The translations under genes and the position numbers were made by a program. A stretch of 64,000 bases of DNA. Origin: Hofstenia miamia. Lineage: Eukaryota > Xenacoelomorpha > Acoela. The notes beneath the pieces are model-generated. The model made no database searches. It was not told the DNA's origin and saw only the letters and a list, made by a program, of their open reading frames with translations. The stretch is taken from contig SCFE01000004.1 in NCBI GenBank assembly GCA_004352715.1, positions 2,356,518 through 2,420,517 of the forward strand. Direction: 5' to 3'. This document shows, piece after piece, positions 12,401-23,147 of this stretch. Within the stretch, counting starts at the first letter, position 1. Every line of letters begins with the position of its first letter.

Positions 12401-14043
12401 TCCCTGACAATAAGCCTAAGAGAGGTAGAACTTCATCAACAACAACTCTTTTCTTGTTAGAAAAACTAAATGCCAAATCATTAGTATTTCTTAACGATTG
12501 TGCATATGCAATTATTGTTGCTCATTTATCAATTCACAACAACCAGGTGCATTGCAATATTTAAAGTAAATTGATTGGTTTTAATTTCTTAAGTTATTAC
12601 ATCAGCATGCTATAATGTGTGGTAAAACAACTTTAAAAGACAACCAGCAATTTCTATTGATTCTCTCACAATATTGCGACACATTTTGTTCGAACATAGT
12701 AACACCAGACGAGTGTTCGGTTTTTTCTTTACATTCAATATAATGCAGTATGTATCCAATGAAAATTAAGAAATTGCTTCAATTATAGTAACTGTAGGGA
12801 AAATGGAACACTTAACCATTCATGAAATAAAACCGACCTGAGATTGTATTGGTTTTTTTAACAAATATTCATATATGTGTAACGAAGAAGAATATATATA
12901 TTTATTTTTCAATAACCCACTACACGTTTTTGCAAATTTAAATTTAGTCTTTTGTATTCAACCGTCCTTTCATCCATACAGATGAAGGTAGTATGGGAAA
13001 CCAAACACAGCTACAAATTTTCTAAAAGGTACTAAATGTATTTCATCCATTTCCTCAAAAATGAAAATGGTTGTATACTATTTTAAAGTAGTTGATATAA
13101 TAAAATATTTCGCCAACTCTTCAAAAAATATGAAACAACGTTTTTACAATTATTTTTTTATGAAAATTAAAAATGCAAGTTTGTTTTAATTTTAAAAATA
13201 GTAATTAAAAAAGATAAATAAGTAAAACATAAGACTATTATGTCGGCAAGCAATGCCAAAAATTTGTTATGCAGTACTGCCTTGTGCCATTATTTGTGTA
13301 TGATATTACCTACATAATGCTATCTCAATTAACAATGTATTTTTTTTCATGGCGCAACTAATATATGGTAATTCACCTCAATAAATTACAAGACTTTAAA
13401 TGTCTCATTGGGTATTCATGCTTCATTTTTAAAAAAGATTTTATGCATCAGATACTTAGATAATGAAAAAAAGATGAAAAATGGCGGACTCACCTTTCCC
13501 AAATATTGTGTTTTTTTAATTATTTTAATGGTATTTTATAAATAAACTTGAAGCATTTTTTCGAGGAACTCATCAATCCGCATTGTGATAGCACAAAAAT
13601 TTATATCACATCAGAGCTCCGTTTCAGTGCACCGTCCCGTTGGCGATATGGCCCCATTTTCCCTGATGTTAACCTATTGCAAATATACCATACAACATTT
13701 GCTTGTTAGTATTGGTAACAAAAAACAAATTCATTAAAATCAATAGAAAAATAATATTACTCGACTTCCTAATAATAAAAAATATTTATGCGCAAAAAAT
13801 ATTTTAAACGTTGAGGATAATCTGTTTGGCGAACACACTTAAAACTTGTAGACCGTGAAGTAAGATATTTCTGTACTTTATAAGACAACCTATCTAGCAA
13901 TGTAATAGTTAAATAGCAAAGAGTCAGAACGATGCAGATCTAGTAGTATTTTGACTGAAAAATTTTCACACATAGGATAAGGTAGCTGTAGGTAATACGA
14001 TACCATAAGAATCTAGCGTGTCCTGCATGACCGGATTTTGAAA
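9476..14043. other. Intergenic, no recognised gene
   Basis: AT-rich sequence with short, unconvincing open frames (e.g. 12337-12564 +). A gap at 10492-10626 is followed by a C-run and then CAGTGGTGTCACTG, which resembles a hAT-type terminal sequence, but no partner end was found. Confidence 0.5.
10492..10626. other. Assembly gap
   Basis: 135 N. Left border is GA-rich and GC-containing (GAGAGCGAGAGCGCGT); right border is a C homopolymer. Confidence 0.95.
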
Positions 14044-14420
14044 AAAGTGTCACTATAGTGCCATATATAATCCCTATAACCATTTATGGTTACATACAAA
14101 GTATGCATTCAATCAACAATGTCATATTATCCCTGAAGAATGACCGAATATTCCAATGTAGGAATTTGTCATGCTCTTTAGATATAAATACTGGATTATC
14201 AAAGAATGTAGTGGGGAACTANNNNNNNNNNNNNNNNNNNNNAAAGTGTCACTATAGTGCCATATATAATCCCTATAACCATTTATGGTTACATACAAAG
14301 TATGCATTCAATCAACAATGTCATATTATCCCTGAAGAATGACCGAATATTCCAATGTAGGAATTTGTCATGCTCTTTAGATATAAATACTGGATTATCA
14401 AAGAATGTAGTGGGGAACTA
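14044..14420. repeat. 178-bp exact direct duplication around a 21-N gap
   Basis: 14044-14221 and 14243-14420 appear identical, separated only by N at 14222-14242. An exact copy abutting a small gap is the mark of two contig ends that overlap but were not merged. Open frames spanning it (14058-14342 +) are not genes. Confidence 0.9.
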
Positions 14421-14699
14421 ATAATATGCAGAGGTGTGCTGTAAAAATGACATTATCAACAATATGATGAAGTTGCTAAGTTATTTTGTTAAAGTCAATC
14501 GACCATTGTGCACAGTGTAGACATAAAATCAATAATGTGTGTAGGTAACACGAGACCAAGATTGTCATTTGCCTTTCTCTCTGTAACTTTTAAGATTATA
14601 TTTGCCAATTGTTCAGTACTTAATTACTAAAAAATCAACAAAAACAAAATGTGAAATGTGGGGGGGGGGGCAAATTAACTGGCCATGATGATGCTAATC

Positions 14700-15003
14700 C
14701 CCAATAAACAATAAAACGTTTTATACCCCTCTTATAATGGTATAACACGTTGTAACACGTCTTAAGATACGTCTTCTAAACGTCGTATAAAACGCCATTT
14801 CTAAACGTTGCTGAATGCCATCTAGTGTCCACCAAATGATGTTCTAACACGTCTTCTAAACGTCTTCTAAACGTCTTCTAGACTTCTTCTACACCTGACA
14901 TAGATGCCATTTCTAAACGTCTTCTAGACGTCTTCTAAACATCTTCTAAACCATTTTAAGACGTGTTATAAGACGTCTTCTAAATGTTTTATTGTTTATT
15001 GGG
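14700..15003. mobile_element. MITE-like element with internal 11-bp repeats
   Basis: 304 bp bounded by near-perfect terminal inverted repeats: CCCAATAAACAATAAAAC at the left and its reverse complement at the right, continuing imperfectly inward (CGTTTTA versus ATTTA). The interior is dominated by degenerate copies of ACGTCTTCTAA, several in tandem near 14840-14880 and 14915-14950, with ACGTGTTATAAG-like palindromic variants. No coding capacity. No clear target-site duplication, so the superfamily is unassigned. Confidence 0.75.
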
Positions 15004-15402
15004 TCGAATATCATTTAAATGGTAATGAATTGTATCTGATTATAAATATGATTTTATTTTCGGTTAAAAATTAAATTAATTTTTGGGTTTGATAAATAGT
15101 AGTAGTAGTAAGAAACTTTATTGTCAAAGACAATTATTACAAATGAAAAAATAAAATAAATCAATAAATAAAATAATAAAATAATATTGATAGCACCCAA
15201 GAGGAAAAGAATTATTACAAAAATGCAAAAAAATAACTAATACAATTTAAGTGAATGATTGCATCTACAGTCCTCACAATTGCAAATTAAGAAATGAGTT
15301 CATAATTTATCGTATCTCAAATTTGTTGAATGTATCCCAGAAAATGATTTTTAAATGATGTTTGACTTTAATGAATGAATCGAATAAATAAATTTCTGTA
15401 TT

Positions 15403-16540
15403 CTAATGTACGTAGTTCGCAAGGATAGTAATTCTATTGAAAAAGAAGTTGTAGTATTTTTCTCTGTCTAATTTTTTGCTTTTCAATAATATGCGATCAT
15501 GTGATCTAAGACCAGGTCTATTAGAAGAATATGGAGAAATATAATAAATAATTGAAAAATCAAACTCGCCATTGAGAAATTTGTTAAAATATATCAAATC
15601 CAAATATTGTAAATAGAGAAATAACGGTAGTAACGACACTTTATGAAGTTTATCTTTATCATTTACATCGTGAGCATCTTCTCTGAATTGTTCTAGATTT
15701 CTTATGCCAGTTATATTAGGATACCATATAATTGATCAATGACATATTTTTGATTGAAGTAAAGATTTATTTAGATAGTGATCTTTATGGGGAATATTTC
15801 TTTTTAAATCAAAAAACATAAGGTTGAAGTAATTTAATCTATAAGACATGTGCTTTGACCAACTTAAGTTATTGGAAATGATAATAAAAAGATCCTTTAC
15901 TGAATTCGAAGATTGTGATTGAAAATTGAGAACCATAGCAAATGATTGTATGCTTTATTACATTATTAAACTTCATTCCATTTTCCTTACCCCAATTTAA
16001 AGGGAAATATAGTATTTTTGATGTCTATTTCACTATAAGAGATAATCCTAAGAACATCGACAAATAAGTAAGGAAAATTACACAAGCAGGATTCAGGAAG
16101 ATCATTAATAAAAATACTAAATAACAGTCGTCTTAAGACAGATCACTGTGGAATGCCACTAGTTATTAGCAAAAGGTTAGATTTAAAGCCATCGATAGCA
16201 GCACATTGAAATCGATCTTCAAGGTATGATCAAAATTATTTCAAGAGGCTTCCTCAAATCCAAAATCGAGATAATTTTACCAATAAACGATTGTGAGGCA
16301 CAGAATCTAATGTTTTCGCAAAGTCAAGATATCGAATATACAGTATGTATTTTCATGATTTTCATAATTATTGTAAATGTTATCAAGGAACATCAGAAAT
16401 TGTATAGTAGAAGATCTTTTCTTAATAAATCCATGCTGAATCTTAGATAATTTAGAACGTACAAAAGGATAAATATAGTCGAATATTATTCTTTCAAAAA
16501 CCAAAGATATTTTGGGAGGAATGCTAATTGACTGATAGTT
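15403..16540 (-). pseudogene. LINE reverse transcriptase, C-terminal remains
   Basis: Pieces in several frames. 16504-16307 carries the RT entry block (FERIIFDYIYPF... IQHGFIKKRS, matching the usual QxGFRxxxS). 15936-15736 carries the post-RT block (VKDLFIIISNNLSWSKH). 15639-15403 carries the tail, with SNRPGLRSHD and KKLDREKYYNFFFNR, a typical LINE C-terminal end. The YADD box itself was not recovered in the decayed middle. Catalytically dead. Confidence 0.8.
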
Positions 16541-16704
16541 ATCAGTTAACTTATGCTTTCCGCGCTTATATACAGAACAAACAAATGATGTTTTTCAAAT
16601 ATTCGGAAATGTCCTGGAATATAAAATTGCAATAAATTTAATAAATGCGGACCAATTTCTTTAGCATATTATCTTAGAAAAATATTGGGTAAGTTACTAC
16701 TATT

Positions 16705-17062
16705 AGCGGTGCAGACCCGATAATGTTGGCGGCGCAGCCAGCTGAGCGACATCTATAGAACTGGATTCGATTGTACAATATTCCAAATAGGAAACCTATA
16801 AGGCCTATAGCCATGTAAAAACCGTATATGATGCAAGCAGCATTGTGAAACTATCTATCTCCAAAATTTTCCTCAGACATTCTCGCAGGCAATCGGATAA
16901 CTAAGACATAACCTACCGGTAATCAATGTTAAACGTCATTACCCTATCAACGACATTAAATGCTGTTACCCTTTTATCAATCGGCTCAGCCGTTTAAATT
17001 TTCGCGGCTGGCTGACCTAAAATTTGTCGGCGGCTTAGCTTGCTGGCGCCCAGTTCTACACT
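16705..17062. mobile_element. Possible nested insertion in the LINE
   Basis: About 350 bp that interrupts LINE coding sequence and is clearly less AT-rich at both ends (GGCGGCGCAGCC near 16730; GGCGGCTTAGCTTGCTGGCG near 17030), with partly complementary ends. LINE-like peptide resumes at 17063. No target-site duplication could be defined. Confidence 0.4.
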
Positions 17063-17332
17063 ACAGTCATATAGTTCCAAAAAGTGGAATTGATTTATAG
17101 CATCTTCTAAATTTATGTAAATTATATTTAGTTCGTTATTTTCAAATGAAATATTATCTTCAATGCAAGTTAATGCAGAGTATATATAAAATATTCGTAA
17201 AAAGATTTGCTTTATTAATATTAGAATTAGCTGCAACATCATTCCAGGACATTGGTGTTATCAAAATAGAGCTTTTTTTAGAAATGTCAATAATTTATAG
17301 CAAGCATCAATTTAAGAAAGAACCGCGAGTTC

Positions 17333-17363
<31 letters not shown>

Positions 17364-17927
17364 GCTCTATAGATTGAATTAATTCTTTAGAAAAATTAAG
17401 AATAATTATTTCAGTGAGTGGAGAGGGTGATTTGTAATAACATCTTCTAAGCGTCAAGGATATATTTAGCAAGTGTATTGAATGAGAACTGAAATAGTTT
17501 GGAGACTTTATTCTTTTCTTACACATAATTGGTGAATAGAAACTCCCAATACAAAAAATGCATCATACCAATCCTTAGGGTATAAATTGAAATTTTCCCC
17601 TAAGAGTGTAATATCGGTTCTGGTTGTGTGTATCGGAAGACCAAATGTTTTCTGTTTAGAATGTAAATTGTACATATGTTGATATTAATTTGTAAGAGAA
17701 TTTGTTGTAAATAGAGAACAGTTTTAGCACTGTTTAGTGTTCGTTATCTTCTGCCCGCCGTCGGTTCCCTGAGAATAGGTCTCTATACTTAATTAGGGAT
17801 CAAATGCATACGCGGGAGATATTAAAAAAGTACTTCAAGATTAAATAATGCCGAAGCTATTTCTTAGGTATTAGAGTGAGTTTAAAAAAATTTCGCTTCA
17901 GATTTGTTACATTTTATTATAAAATCA

Positions 17928-18560
17928 TCAGGATTGTTCAACTGGAAGATTTAAGATGATGGAGACATGAATAGAAAAACTCACTTTAGTTTCAATTTGG
18001 TGGAATATTTGGAGATTTTTATTACTGGTAAATATGAAATTTAAAGTATTTCCGCAAATGTGCATTGGGAAATCAATAATTTGTTCCAAATCATGTTTCA
18101 TCACAAATTCAATTAATGTTTTATTGAATGCATTTTGTGAATATAATGTATCCCAATTGATTCCAGGCATATTGAAATAACCACAAATAACTACTGATGA
18201 TTTGTCAAATATAATGTACTTCTTTTTGCAAAATTAATTGTAATATTTGAAGAGCACCATTAATACTAGGGCGATATAAACTATTCTTCTGTGGTATATA
18301 TAAGCAAAGTAGAAGAATTAAAAGGAACGTCACTTCTATTATATCACAAACAAAATCAATCTCAGGCGAGCAACGAATTTTTGTGAAGAATATAATTGAA
18401 TCAAACAATTAAAAAATCTCAATGCCTACAAAAGATTTTCTTGTGCAGGTTGTAGCAATTGCGTAAAAAGGGAAAATTGAGCCTTAAAAACTAGTGACAA
18501 GTCATGTTTCTTTTAAACAAGTTATATTGCAATTCAAGGCAAATTCAAAACATGGCACTT
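17928..18560 (-). pseudogene. LINE APE-type endonuclease domain, decayed
   Basis: Endonuclease/exonuclease/phosphatase fold that nicks target DNA before target-primed reverse transcription. Seen: LKETW-like N-terminal motif with a stop at the Trp (about 18500); IEVTFL and IYIPQKN blocks (about 18330-18270); GYFNMPGINWD (about 18180), where the catalytic GDFN Asp is Tyr; TLNFIFTSN (LD to LN) and SIHVSI, where the active-site SDH is SIH. Three active-site losses and frame breaks show it is dead. Confidence 0.82.
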
Positions 18561-18639
18561 TCATTCTACGTTGAATATCTATAATACTCTGACAATTTCA
18601 ATTAAAGAGATTTAATATGAAATTAGGTTCGTTAACTAA

Positions 18640-19241
18640 TCACGCAACATTTATTAAAGTATCATCCTGGAAAAGCATGAGATTTCTGATTTTTAGTTTT
18701 TTTATCAATGCCATTTTGAATAAGTTCAAAACGGTTTCGTTTTCTGTAATGTGATCATTTAACGGTAGTTCTGTACTTATGAATAGTTTTATTTCACTAA
18801 AACCTTTTAGTTTAAATGAATTGCAAAGAATAAGGCTTTTATTCCAGATTGCACCAAACAAATCAAAATTTTCTGCATGATATTAGGTTTGAATTTTCCA
18901 ATCCTGAAAACATTTTTGATAATATTGAAGTCAAACCCTAGATAATTAAATATCTTTATCGCATGGGTATTTTCATGATGTAAAGTATTACTTTGAAGAG
19001 TATTTTCGGAAACATCTTTCATAATAATCCGTATTAAATATAAGTTATCCTTCACTTCATTTTTTACTTCTTTTTGAAAATTTGATAATTTAGATTGCAT
19101 TTCATCTCTAAGTTTATCTAGTTTTGAAGATGTTTCACTACGGAACGTTTCCAATTTAGAGAATTCTTTTGTAGGAGTAGTCTTAGATGATTTAGGTAAC
19201 TGGCTCTTAATATCATTGCAAATATGCTCCAAATTACCCAT
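18640..19241 (-). pseudogene. LINE ORF1-like protein, frameshifted
   Basis: Starts at ATG 19241. The first 144 codons (19241-18807) are rich in Lys, Glu and Ser and form a likely coiled coil (residues about 30-75, with heptad-like Leu/Phe spacing in LDKLRDEMQSKL), followed by a segment with IFNYLGFDFNIIKNVFRIGK, similar in style to the RNA-binding core of LINE ORF1 proteins. A second frame (18861-18640) overlaps and continues with AIWNKSLIL...IRNLMLFQDD. The overlap of two coherent frames indicates a frameshift near 18850. The role of such proteins is to bind element RNA; this copy is broken. Confidence 0.65.
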
Positions 19242-19261
19242 TTTTGAAACTTCATTTATTG

Positions 19262-20724
19262 AAGAAATTTTTGTTCTTTCTTAGAATTATTATAAACACA
19301 TTGCGAGCAAATGGTTAGAAAATGGTTTTTAAAATTTTAATGGCTTTAATACAAATTAAATTGAATCCCGTGCATGCTACAATTAAATGTAAATGCGCAT
19401 TACAACTGATACAAGCAAATAGATTCACTAACTAGTACGACATTAGAAAAAGTTGCACAAATGTATTTTGTAGACATAGTGAAAGTTCAAACTATTATGA
19501 CCAAAATAGCTGGATCAACGGCATCCAAATTATGAATTGCAATTAAACTGAAGAATCCATGGTTAATTTAGCAGAATTAATATCGCCAAATTAAAAATTC
19601 AGCTTACGCTTCCCACCGAAGCTTAGAAATTACTTAGTATGAGAAAAATTGAGCTAACAAAGGTTGATTAAAAACTTGTATTTGTGTTATTCAAACAAAA
19701 GTTGGCATATTATACTCACAAACCACATGATACCAGGATTACCAGGTCAGAAATGGGATTCGGTGAACCATTGTGAACTCGGTTCAAAAATCTAAGTAAG
19801 GAACTGTTATCAACCAAAAGTCAAATGTTTGCAGTCAAGCAAACTGCAGTTTGTCCCTCTGACAATGCCTTGATGTACTCTGACCTTATCTGTTTGTGCA
19901 ATTTCTACAAGTAAATGCATCGATTCTGAAAAAAAAATTAATAATTTGCGCGCAATTTTCTTATCAGATAACCATTTTAACGAAAAGAATTTCTCAATAG
20001 GAAAATATTATTACTGAGATGTTCATTGTTTTGGGCTAAATAAACAAGGTAAGGACATAAAAAATTATTTTCTTCTTACCGCGAAAGTCTTTGAATCTAC
20101 AGCTTCAACTAGCCTTTGGACAGATTTGCTTCGCGTACTGATCAGATTCATAGCGTTTCTGAGAATATAGTATTCAATCCCGGCACTTTTGAAAAAATAG
20201 AAAAACTAAACGAAAAACTGAAACTCTAGAAAATATCCCCTAAAATTTCATCAGTATATATAAATTTGATTCTAAGCTAGTTTCTAAATATGTTAAGTTT
20301 AAGTAATTAATCGAGAGCAATCACTTTAGAAATATATCTTCAGAAATTTGCATAAGAAACATCAAAAAAAGTTATACATTAAGTCTCTTGGCGGGCTCGG
20401 TAAGCAACTGATTGATCACGTTAGCCACTACCATGACAAACTCCAATACGACTCCGCCCTCAGCACCGAGATTTCTTCAAACGAATAACGGAAAGAGTTG
20501 ACACCTTGATCAATAATAATCTGCTGACGGGAGACAAATTATTCTTTCTTTGAAATCATTAAAGATTTTCTGATTGTAGTCATGGATACCGAAAAACTCT
20601 CGTGTTTTGGTCAAAGTGCCAGTCGCCACCTCTACAAAGTTAGAAATAAACATTTGTTATTATAATTTGCTCATAAACAAGAGCTTTGGATGCTAATATC
20701 GGACATGGATTTGATAGCTTGGAC
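19262..20724. other. Intergenic, nothing recognised
   Basis: May include the LINE 5' UTR. No convincing open frame, repeat boundary or RNA gene was seen. Confidence 0.5.
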
Positions 20725-22029
20725 CAGTGGCGTCAAACCTTGGCCACCAGGGGGGCAAAAGTCCCCTGGTTTTTGAAAATTGAAATTTTTGTATGTGATG
20801 TTATCAAAATGTTATCTGTTTTTTAAACTTTGACGTCGTTTTAGTATATTATACTGTATAACGAATTGCTACGCAAATTTTTTAGATTCACTGTACTTTT
20901 AAAAATAACTTCCAGATTATTATGTTAATAATTCACAAATGAGATTTTGGAGCAATAATTTGCTGACATTTCATATATCTAAGCTAGCAATAAATACAAT
21001 GCTTTAAAATTTCTTTTTATAACTAAGAAAATGGTAATTGAAAACAGACATTTTACTGAAATTTTAAGGAATTTCAGCAAAGCCAACAACTACCAATAAA
21101 TGTTGAAAATGTTTTTCCAAAATAATATAAATTTTGCAAACAAAAAATTTTTCACAATCAAATCACAAATGTATTACATTCTTTCAAATTTGAAGGAGTC
21201 AGCTAGCGATCCAGTCTTCTTCGGAAAGGGAGTTTGCCTTTAGAGATGAGTCATTAACTGAAGAACCTAAAACTTTAATCTTGAATAATAGACAACGTCG
21301 AACCAACAATATTTTCGCATGCATGAATTTTTAAACTTACTTGAATTGGGCAATATTTTGACTCACGAGAGCTGTTGCAGAAGTTCATAGTTCTTTATTC
21401 AAAGCAAATATTTACAAATATTTATTTTCATTTTTGACCTTGTCAAAACGTATAACATTCGTGCAAATTTAGTATAATGCTGCAAGCAGAATTTTTCCCA
21501 GATTCCACATTGAATACTATTTCTTTGAAATATGATTGAGTACAGAAGCAAACCAATTCTTGTTTGGATTTTGAGAGCATATTTTATGTATTATTAAATA
21601 ATAGAAATGGTCAAAATTAACACTTTTGCTACTTTCGATTATTCAAATTTAAAAGCATGCTGTACATAATCTGTGTATTTGAAAAGCAATACCTTTCATT
21701 TCTTATATTAAAAAAAATGTAGGATTGACGTTTTGTTTATTAAAATATTAATATATTCAAGTAATTTAAATAATTATCATTACAGTATATATTTTGCAAA
21801 TTTTATAAAAATCGTAAGGTTATGATATCCTTTATTACTGATGTTCATATAAGAGTGATAAAAATTTCAAATCCTTAAGCTGGCCTAAAATTCAAGTAAT
21901 TTAAAAAAATACATATAGGCATTTAAGCGTAGCAAGTTTTGCTCTTCAATGTTGAGTTGCTTCCGGCGTCTCTGCATATTAACATATAATCCCGTTTTCA
22001 TCATGTGTGTTATTTGAAAATGTGAAGAT

Positions 22030-22130
22030 AATGCTTCATCAGCAGGGCTCCCAACAGCACTGCTGTTAACAGGGCTGTTAACAGCTGCAAGCTGTTACAG
22101 TAAGCAGCAAACAAGTGCTGTTTAAAACAG
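22030..22130. repeat. Cluster of GCTGTTAACAGC palindromes
   Basis: Several copies of the perfect palindrome GCTGTTAACAGC or close variants lie at 22055-22125, and two more at about 23611-23670, bracketing the duplicated 395-bp segment. They could form alternating hairpins. No element family was assigned. Confidence 0.5.
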
Positions 22131-23147
22131 CACATAACATTTAACCCATTTTGGCATATTATCTGTGTTTTTAACACACTATCAATGTTTTTCAATCCCC
22201 TCAACAGGCCATCAAAAACGCACAAGAATTCAAACCAGTGCTGTAGTCATTGATAAAGATACTTGCAGCCCCAAGTAATCAACAAACACCATTGTTAGAG
22301 GTTGACTCAATTATAGTTTATGTTTGGATTTTAATTAATATTCAATTTTTATTTTGAGTCATTTCACAATTGTGTTGTGTGCTGTGTGTCTCGCTCTTTA
22401 TCAACTTCTTTGTAAAATGGATGATTGACTTTACACTTAGTAAAATTTTCAAAAAACATTTACAAAGCACCAGGTATCAGAGGCGTGTTTAGGTTTTTTN
22501 TATCTGAATAGCCCAGTACATTAGCTATTGCTGAAAACATGTTGCTTAATTACTTGGTATGATGTCATAGATGGATTCAATACATATTTGATAAATATGC
22601 AGCACTCACAGTAAGAAGATTTCTGCTTCTTAGTGAATCACATTAGTTCAACAACTGACCGAGGAACCTAAAGCAGACGAAGGGAAACTGGATATAAAAT
22701 GGCTCAGGAGTAGCAGTAGTGATGGTTTTTCTGCTTTTAGTCTATGTGCAAACAGCAAACTAGTGATGTTTAAAACAGCACATAAAATTTATCCCATTTT
22801 GGCAAATTATCTGTGTTGTTAACACACTATCAATGTCTTTCAATCCCTTAACAGGCCATCAAAAACGCACAAGAATTCAAACCATTGCTCTAGTCATTGA
22901 TAAAGATACTTGCAGCCCCAAGTAATCAACAAACACCATTGTTAGAGGTTGACTCAATTATAGTTTATATTTGGATTTTAATTAATATTCAATTTTTATT
23001 TTGAGTCATTTCACAATTGTGTTGTGTGCTGTGTGTCTCGCTCTTTATCAACTTCTTTGTAAAATGGATGATTGACTTTACACTTAGTAAAATTTTCAAA
23101 AAACATTTACAAAGCACCAGGTATCAGAGGCGTGTTTAGGTTTTTTT
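22105..23147. repeat. 395-bp segment present twice (22105-22499, 22753-23147)
   Basis: The two copies are in direct orientation and differ at a small number of positions. The first ends exactly at the single N at 22500. This looks like two haplotypes of one locus placed in series by the assembler; a true tandem duplication is the alternative. Confidence 0.8.

Larger units (their letters stand above)
15095..19260 (-). mobile_element. Near full-length but decayed LINE with ORF1 and ORF2
   Basis: A non-LTR retrotransposon on the minus strand, in order: ORF1 (19241-18640), APE-type endonuclease (about 18560-17928), linker, RT remnants (about 16540-15736), C-terminal tail (15639-15403) and a 3' end at about 15098 formed by AATAAAG-type sequence followed by TAC repeats (AGT repeats on the plus strand at 15098-15110). 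A short microsatellite 3' tail is a CR1-like habit. All reading frames are broken. A TA microsatellite (17337-17363) and a GC-richer insertion (about 16705-17062) interrupt it. The LINE fragment at 27074-27960 has a very similar 3' tail and may be the same family. Confidence 0.85.

Noticed and set aside
14044-14420. Tandem duplication as a biological event
   Set aside because: Exact copies separated only by a small N gap indicate unmerged contig ends; the same holds for 43596-43878.
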